Translations under genes and position numbers: made by a program | From: Watersipora subatra | Taxonomy: Eukaryota > Bryozoa > Gymnolaemata > Cheilostomatida > Watersiporidae | Assembly (NCBI RefSeq): GCF_963576615.1 | Contig: NC_088714.1 | Location: 4,030,001 to 4,094,000, forward strand | Direction: 5' to 3' | Length of the DNA: 64,000 nucleotides | The notes under the pieces: model-generated | Seen by the model: the letters and a program-made list of their open reading frames with translations, nothing else | Told to the model about the DNA's origin: nothing | Databases searched by the model: none | Shown: positions 58,929 to 64,000 of the stretch, piece by piece | How the letters are laid out: the number at the start of each line of letters is the position of its first letter | Position numbering within the stretch: the stretch's first letter is position 1

Positions 58929-61900
58929 ATGGCTGGAGCAGGAGGTGACCCGATTGAGCTGGTAAACCTGTCGTTAGACTTCAGTCGCCCCTCATCTCAA
59001 CAGGCCTCTAGGGAAGGGGAGCGTAGCAGTTGTAAGTGTCTCAGTTTTATCTTACCTTACCCTGTTGTTCGCCAAAAAGCTTGATTGGTTTTCCTTGTAA
59101 ATTATGAGCCGTATATTAGGCTTTGAGTTAATTAAAAAGTTGAGTATAATTGCTATAAACGACTCTGTTGTTGTATAACAGCTAACCAGGAAAAAGTTCA
59201 CATATGAGACTGAAAGTTGCTAAAAATGTCTACCTGTATCTAGTTTATATATTCGCTATATCTACTCTTATCTCTCTCTATCTGTATAACCCATATTCAA
59301 ATAAATCGATAACATGGTTAGGTTTACCAACAATATCGCTAAGTGTCTCTCAAATTGCCTTCTTACTAAATGAGTTATCGTACCAAGAAACACTGATCTT
59401 CCTAGTGGGCCACCAGTTAGGTGCTATGTACCCATATAGCCATAGTGGTGAGTTTTAGTTGGTGTGTATTGACAGAGAGCTGCATTGTACATGTATATAT
59501 CTGTGAATTCAGATTTGTGTAAGGCAAACCAGTTCCTTGTTATTTCAGCGTCTATACTGATTACTGAATGAGCTTTGCCTCCTGGGAAAGAGTTTCTGCC
59601 AGAAATTTTCCGATGCTTTAACATTTTACTCTATTTCCTTTAGTGCTGGAGATTCATATATACCTGCCTGACCTAACATTCCTCGCTCTCATGATAGACC
59701 AGCACACCCAGGCTACTGAAATAATGGACATGATCATAGCCACCCTTGGTCTGAATCCTACTGAGGCTAGACATGTGCTCAGTCTATGGCTTGTTTCAGC
59801 AGACTTGCGTATGTTTTTTTATCAGTATTCTATACACAGCTGCCGACCCTTTCAACTTGTAGCAACTTAACACATAATAGATCTATTATTTCTACAAGTT
59901 ACTAACAGGAGCGTGGTCTAGTCGTCACCTACTCACAACTAACTGTCGACTAACCTGTAAAACCTGACCTATTTATTTTACTAGTCTGTTGACTGGCCCG
60001 TTACCGAAGACTACAAGTATATCTTTGATACTCAAAAGTATGCAGATATACATATTGTAGGAGTGACTTGTGCCCGCTGACTACTTCTTGTCTTCATTTC
60101 AGCAGTTGTCTGCTTTTGTAGAGTCTGTATATAATGGTTACCAAAATGATTAAGCTCTGTGTTGCTAGCTAACCTAAAGGGCTGTGACAACGATAACCTT
60201 TATACATTTTTTTAAACACCTGGGACCTACAACTACATCTTATTAGGCAGTGATGTTCTCTTGAAACAATTTATAATTCTTTGGCTTGTGAAAGAGCCAT
60301 AGCGCAAGTCAATGACAGACTTGAATTATCAACCCAGCTAAATAGAGAATCTCATTGCTATTAACAGAGTGTTATTAATATTCTCTTTTCTTTTAATGGT
60401 TTTTGTAGAGGTTGTTTAAGAGAGCCTAGCGCTAGTTATAAAATACTTCCTTACAAATACGTAGTTATGAGAGTTTTGTTATCGCACCTAGTTGTTCAGG
60501 CATGTATTGCTGAGTTTAATGCTTACTGCTATGTAACAATATTATCAATAATATATCGCTAATGTTCGACAGTTGGCGATTTTTAGTATTACTTTAGCTT
60601 TTTGAGTTTGTATCAACCATATTTCAATATTACAAAAACGGCACATGCACAGTTTTCTATTTTCAGCTGCACTAAACATATGAAAACACCCAACTTTTTC
60701 ACTATGCACCCTCATATTATGAACTGCATAAGCAGCAGTAAAATATTTAGTCGGCAGTATATAATAGGGGCAGACTGAGAAAGATTTATATGTACTGCAA
60801 TTGGTTTTAACACAAGTTGATAGATGGGTAGTTTATCTATATTTCTCAAAGTTGTCATCTGTCTGTCTGTCGTCTGTTTGAATATCTGTCCATCTGTCTG
60901 GCTATAGCTATTAAATTAATATTTCGCATTCAATTTTGGACTCGAACTCATGAAGATTGCAACCACAGATTTGTGATCCAATTCTCTATCCATGAGACTA
61001 TGAAAGTTCTTACGACTTATAGCTTTTACTATATACTCTATACACCCTTTTCTCGACGGCACGCGATAAATGACGTATTAATTGAAATTATATTAACTCT
61101 ATGAACATATTTTGGCATGTCAGTTTGCTAACTCCACACTGGCTGTCAACTTGTCACTACCTGTCAATTCCATACTTTCAGTCAACTTGTCACTGCCTGT
61201 CAACTTGGCACCGCCTGTCAATTTCACACTGGTTGTCAACTTGGTACTACCTGTCAACTAGTGATCACTGTGTGGTGCTTGTAGAGTTGCAGCTGAAGCC
61301 CAACCATTGCCCTACGCAGCTCTTTGGCAAGTGGCCAGTTTACCTCCGTAAATATACCAGCGTATCACCCAAGACTGCTGCCATCCAGAAGCCTCTTGTT
61401 CACCTCAAGAGGAATGTCTATATTTCTAGAGAAGAAGACCTTAAGGTAATCTCATTTGCTTTCAGTTCTATTGTTTAGAGTGTATATTTAATGAATGAAT
61501 TGACAATACAGAACATACCTGTTAGTTAGACTGTTTTACCTCGTAATAATCTGTGTATACAACTATTAATGTTTCGTCTTTCATGTTTCTGCTCGTTTAG
61601 CTTTTTGTGTTGCACAGAGCATTATCTTGGTAATTGCTTATTATTTACATATTATTATTGGTAATTGATTATTATCAGGTTTTAGAATTGTATTTTCAAT
61701 TATTTAATTGAAAGTTCATGTTATGTAGGATAAGTATTTGTTGTATTTATACTGGCACCATTCATTATGTATCTGAATATTTAGTCACAGTAAGTAACCT
61801 GAATTGAAGTTGTCTTATCATCTGATATTGCTTTACTTATATATAACTGATAGCATATTAATACTCCATTGTTTTCAGGTGAAGCAGCAGTTTTTATGTT

Positions 61901-63885
61901 TATTGAATGCTTGACATAAGTGAATGCTAGGTGACATGTACTATGAAGAAAGCTTGTCAGCACATGCCAAAGCTTTGGGGCACCGATGTTTGGCATGTGA
62001 CATCATCCCAATTGAATATGCATGTAGATGTTTTTGTTCATGAGATATGTATGTGTTCAAGGCCATTTATTTTAGTTCCAAAGTGAACGGTAATAACAAG
62101 CCTTATCCTTTCTGTTAGTTTTACTAGATGCTTTCCGTAAGCACTTAATGCTGGGCCTTGCGCTGTGCTTTAAAGAGTGCTTTAATTAAAGATCTGGTAT
62201 GGTAGCTCAAATTATTCATAAGGTTTTGAACCTGTAACTAAGTCTTTTTGACCTAAGATGCTGCAGAACAAGTAGATATAGTTTCTAGTGACGGTATGAC
62301 TGGTCACAGTTCAGTTATGAGGTTTGCTTCGCAGGTCAAGGACAATGAAATATTGGAGTTACTGTTCACCGAGGCGAGGTGTAATATAATGGATGGCACT
62401 TACCCGTGTGACCGAGACTTGCTCATCAAGCTGGCTGGGCTACTCTGTGCGGTGCAATATGGTCCCTTCAATGAGGAGCAGCATACCATCGAATTCTACA
62501 AGTAATTCTTGGGCATTTTACAGTCAATTTACGAATGTGGTCAATCGCTTTCTTGTCTATCAATCGTATCACAAGTTTTAGAACTTATGAGTTGTCTTTG
62601 ACTCTAGGAAAGCTTGGTAAACTCATTATTGCTTGATACACTAGTATTATATTGCTTACATAATATGTATTCTATGCATTCTGTATACAGTGCACCCTCA
62701 GGATATGATTTTAATCCGTTTCAGGGTTGCCATCGTATAGTGAACAAATCGTATGGATGGGTATAGAAACCATAGTACTTATATAATACAAACATCCCCT
62801 GGTAAAAATCGTCAAAATTTCATACAAGTGCTTTACATATAAAAAAATAGTAACAAAGTAGTATGTTAACCTTCGTAACTATAGTTACCTACAGGGACTG
62901 TATTGTATTTAGTGTATTTATTGGTTATGATCTGCATTAAAATTTAACGTCGCTATGTGCAGTACGTACAACGTATACGAGAGTTCGTATAACATAAACT
63001 TTGAATTCACTTTAAATAAGTTTAGCTTACTAAACACACACACTTAAAGCTAAATTTTATTATGTATTTTCGACTATTTTACTGAATTTCAACTTTTTAT
63101 CCCTAAAATTTTACTACCGATTAGCTTCTGGCTTCGTTTTCAATGTAATTCTAGCTGATCTCATTAAACCATTTTTCAGCCTAATATGGCAAAAAAGCCT
63201 GACTGATGCTGCTTTCGTAATAAAGTGAACTTTTGTTAGGAGGTTAAAAGAAGTTGTCTGACCACTGACTTTCTGTTCGGCGGGATCGCAACTCCAACTT
63301 TGCTACTGGTTTTAAAAGGAAATGTTACCATTTTACACATGAGATCTGCTGAATTGAGTGAAATCGATCATGGCAGTTATAGGCGTTGTGAAAATATTTT
63401 TGGGCGAACAGCATTTCGACGTTTTTGTTATTTTGATGTACGTAATAAGCACATTGACTGCCAATTTAAATTCAGGCGAAAATTTTGTTGGATAATGGTG
63501 AAATAAGATTCGTATAAAGAGGTGGAAAAATCATCATGTTCTACTTTCTAAGGTGAAAAAACCGTATATCAGGGTAATCGTATCCCGAGGGTGCACTGTA
63601 CTATGTCTTCATTCAATATTAGAATTACATTAGATGTCCGTTTACTTAAATTTCCCATATTTACATTGGCTGTGTGTTTGGCAGGTCTGTTCACTCAATC
63701 TTCCCTTTATCTGTCCAGTCAAATACCAAACTGCTGGACGAATACTGTCAGGCTGTCGAATTCGCTCACAAAAAATTTGACAGTCTAGGCAAACAGCCTA
63801 CCGGTGACACTTTAAACGATGAGTCGAGACTTATGACGGCCTATCAGACTTACCTTAGCTCGTCTCACGTGTTACCGTACTATGG
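58929..63885 (+). CDS. FRMD8: FERM domain-containing protein 8 (5' part, runs off the window)
   Basis: Exons are 58929-59031, 59644-59808, 61285-61445, 62335-62501 and 63685-63885, all in consistent phase, giving about 265 residues so far. The start MAGAGGDPIELVNL is followed by the ubiquitin-like F1 lobe (LEIHIYLPDLTFLALMIDQ, VLSLWLVSADL). Next come QLKPNHCPTQLFGKWP and PLVHLKRNVYISREEDLK, the F2 lobe (ILELLFTEARCNIMDGTYPC, LAGLLCAVQYGPFN), and MTAYQTYLSSSHVLPYYG, which leads into F3. These blocks align in order with human FRMD8 (LWLVSPLLEVQLKPKHQP, FRRNVFFPKRRELQI, YRAYLLKCHELPFYG). FRMD8 (iTAP) binds iRhom cytoplasmic tails and stabilises the iRhom-ADAM17 sheddase complex; the fly relative Bili affects Wnt signalling. 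The F3 lobe and C-terminal tail lie beyond 64000. Confidence 0.9.
60833..61015 (-). mobile_element. tRNA-derived SINE (family B)
   Basis: The minus strand reads AGTCTCATGGATAGAGAATT with box B-like CATGAGTTCGAGTCC. It ends in the family tail ACTTTGAGAAATATAGATA preceded by a GACAGACAGACAGATG run. It lies in FRMD8 intron 2, about 270 bp before exon 3. Confidence 0.75.
61110..61262 (+). repeat. Degenerate CTGTCAACTTGTCACT repeat
   Basis: About eight imperfect 15-17 bp units (CTGTCAACTTGTCACT, CTGTCAATTTCACACT and similar) run up to 23 bp before FRMD8 exon 3, through the usual branch-point and polypyrimidine zone. An open frame through them is a by-product. Confidence 0.8.
62688..63598. mobile_element. 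911-bp TIR element in an FRMD8 intron
   Basis: Ends CAGTGCACCCTCAGGATATG and the complement of CAGTGCACCCTCGGGATACG are flanked by TA on both sides (62686-62687, 63599-63600). The TA target and CAGTGCACCCTC start are typical of pogo/Tc1-mariner-type elements. No transposase is present. It lies in intron 4, ending about 85 bp before exon 5. Confidence 0.85.
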
Positions 63886-64000
63886 GTAATCTGTCCTTGC
63901 CATAGTGGTAGTGTCACACTTTTCTTTGCTTTGCCTCAGCAATACGCACTCTGTCTAAAATATCTGCTTCTCGCTTGATTTAGCTGTGTGATTCTGTTTT

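Noticed and set aside
61101-61478. 125-codon frame upstream of FRMD8 exon 3
   Set aside because: Its first part translates the degenerate CTGTCAACTTGTCACT repeat; only 61285-61445 is supported as coding, by similarity and splice sites.

Overview
This is eukaryotic, animal DNA: multi-exon genes with GT-AG introns, tRNA-derived SINEs, Penelope-like and LINE retroelements, many cut-and-paste DNA transposons and several large minisatellites, on an AT-rich background. The conserved genes (SEC11, a ciliary DUF4200 coiled coil, Salvador, FRMD8) are ordinary metazoan genes. Together with the Penelope/pogo/hAT/TTAA-element load this suggests a marine invertebrate, probably a spiralian, but the sequence alone does not fix the phylum.

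Layout. 1-2.5 kb: an unassigned, GC-richer stretch, inverted Penelope-like pieces and a SINE. 2.5-19.2 kb: a tandem duplication of a gene for a single-pass membrane protein with a Pro/Gly/Tyr-rich tail. Copy 1 (2489-4363) is partial and has lost the terminal PPPY motif. Copy 2 (12397-18772) keeps an ectodomain, a membrane segment and PPPY. Between the copies lies a ~5.2 kb satellite of about 119 units of 44 bp with higher-order structure, followed by a scrap of a third copy of the duplicated 3' flank. The introns of copy 2 hold three hAT-type elements and an expanded 44-bp minisatellite that copy 1 carries in the same intron.

19.3-33.6 kb, minus strand: the signal peptidase catalytic subunit SEC11, six exons whose phases all close. 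Its introns hold a 2.3 kb TTAA-flanked element, a 31-bp minisatellite, SINEs, and a pogo/Tigger transposon nested in another pogo-like element. SEC11 is head-to-head with a CFAP73/CCDC42-like coiled-coil gene (33909-38888, plus) across 332 bp. 40.2-50.5 kb, minus strand: Salvador (SAV1), with WW and SARAH domains. Its introns hold a 29/30-bp minisatellite, a fold-back TTAA element and a Penelope-like relic, and a 42-bp minisatellite lies just upstream. A copied SAV1 exon sits inside the CFAP73-like gene.

52.4-55.1 kb: a LINE on the minus strand, split by a TTAA-specific inverted-repeat transposon, then a mariner-like MITE and a CA microsatellite. 58.9 kb to the end, plus strand: FRMD8, first five exons, continuing past the window, with a SINE and a 911-bp TIR element in its introns.

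The genes are not an operon. SEC11 serves ER signal-peptide cleavage, the coiled-coil gene cilia, SAV1 Hippo signalling, and FRMD8 iRhom/ADAM17 trafficking. The most unusual parts are the duplicated PPPY membrane-protein locus with its satellite, the copied SAV1 exon, and the clearly dated nested insertions.
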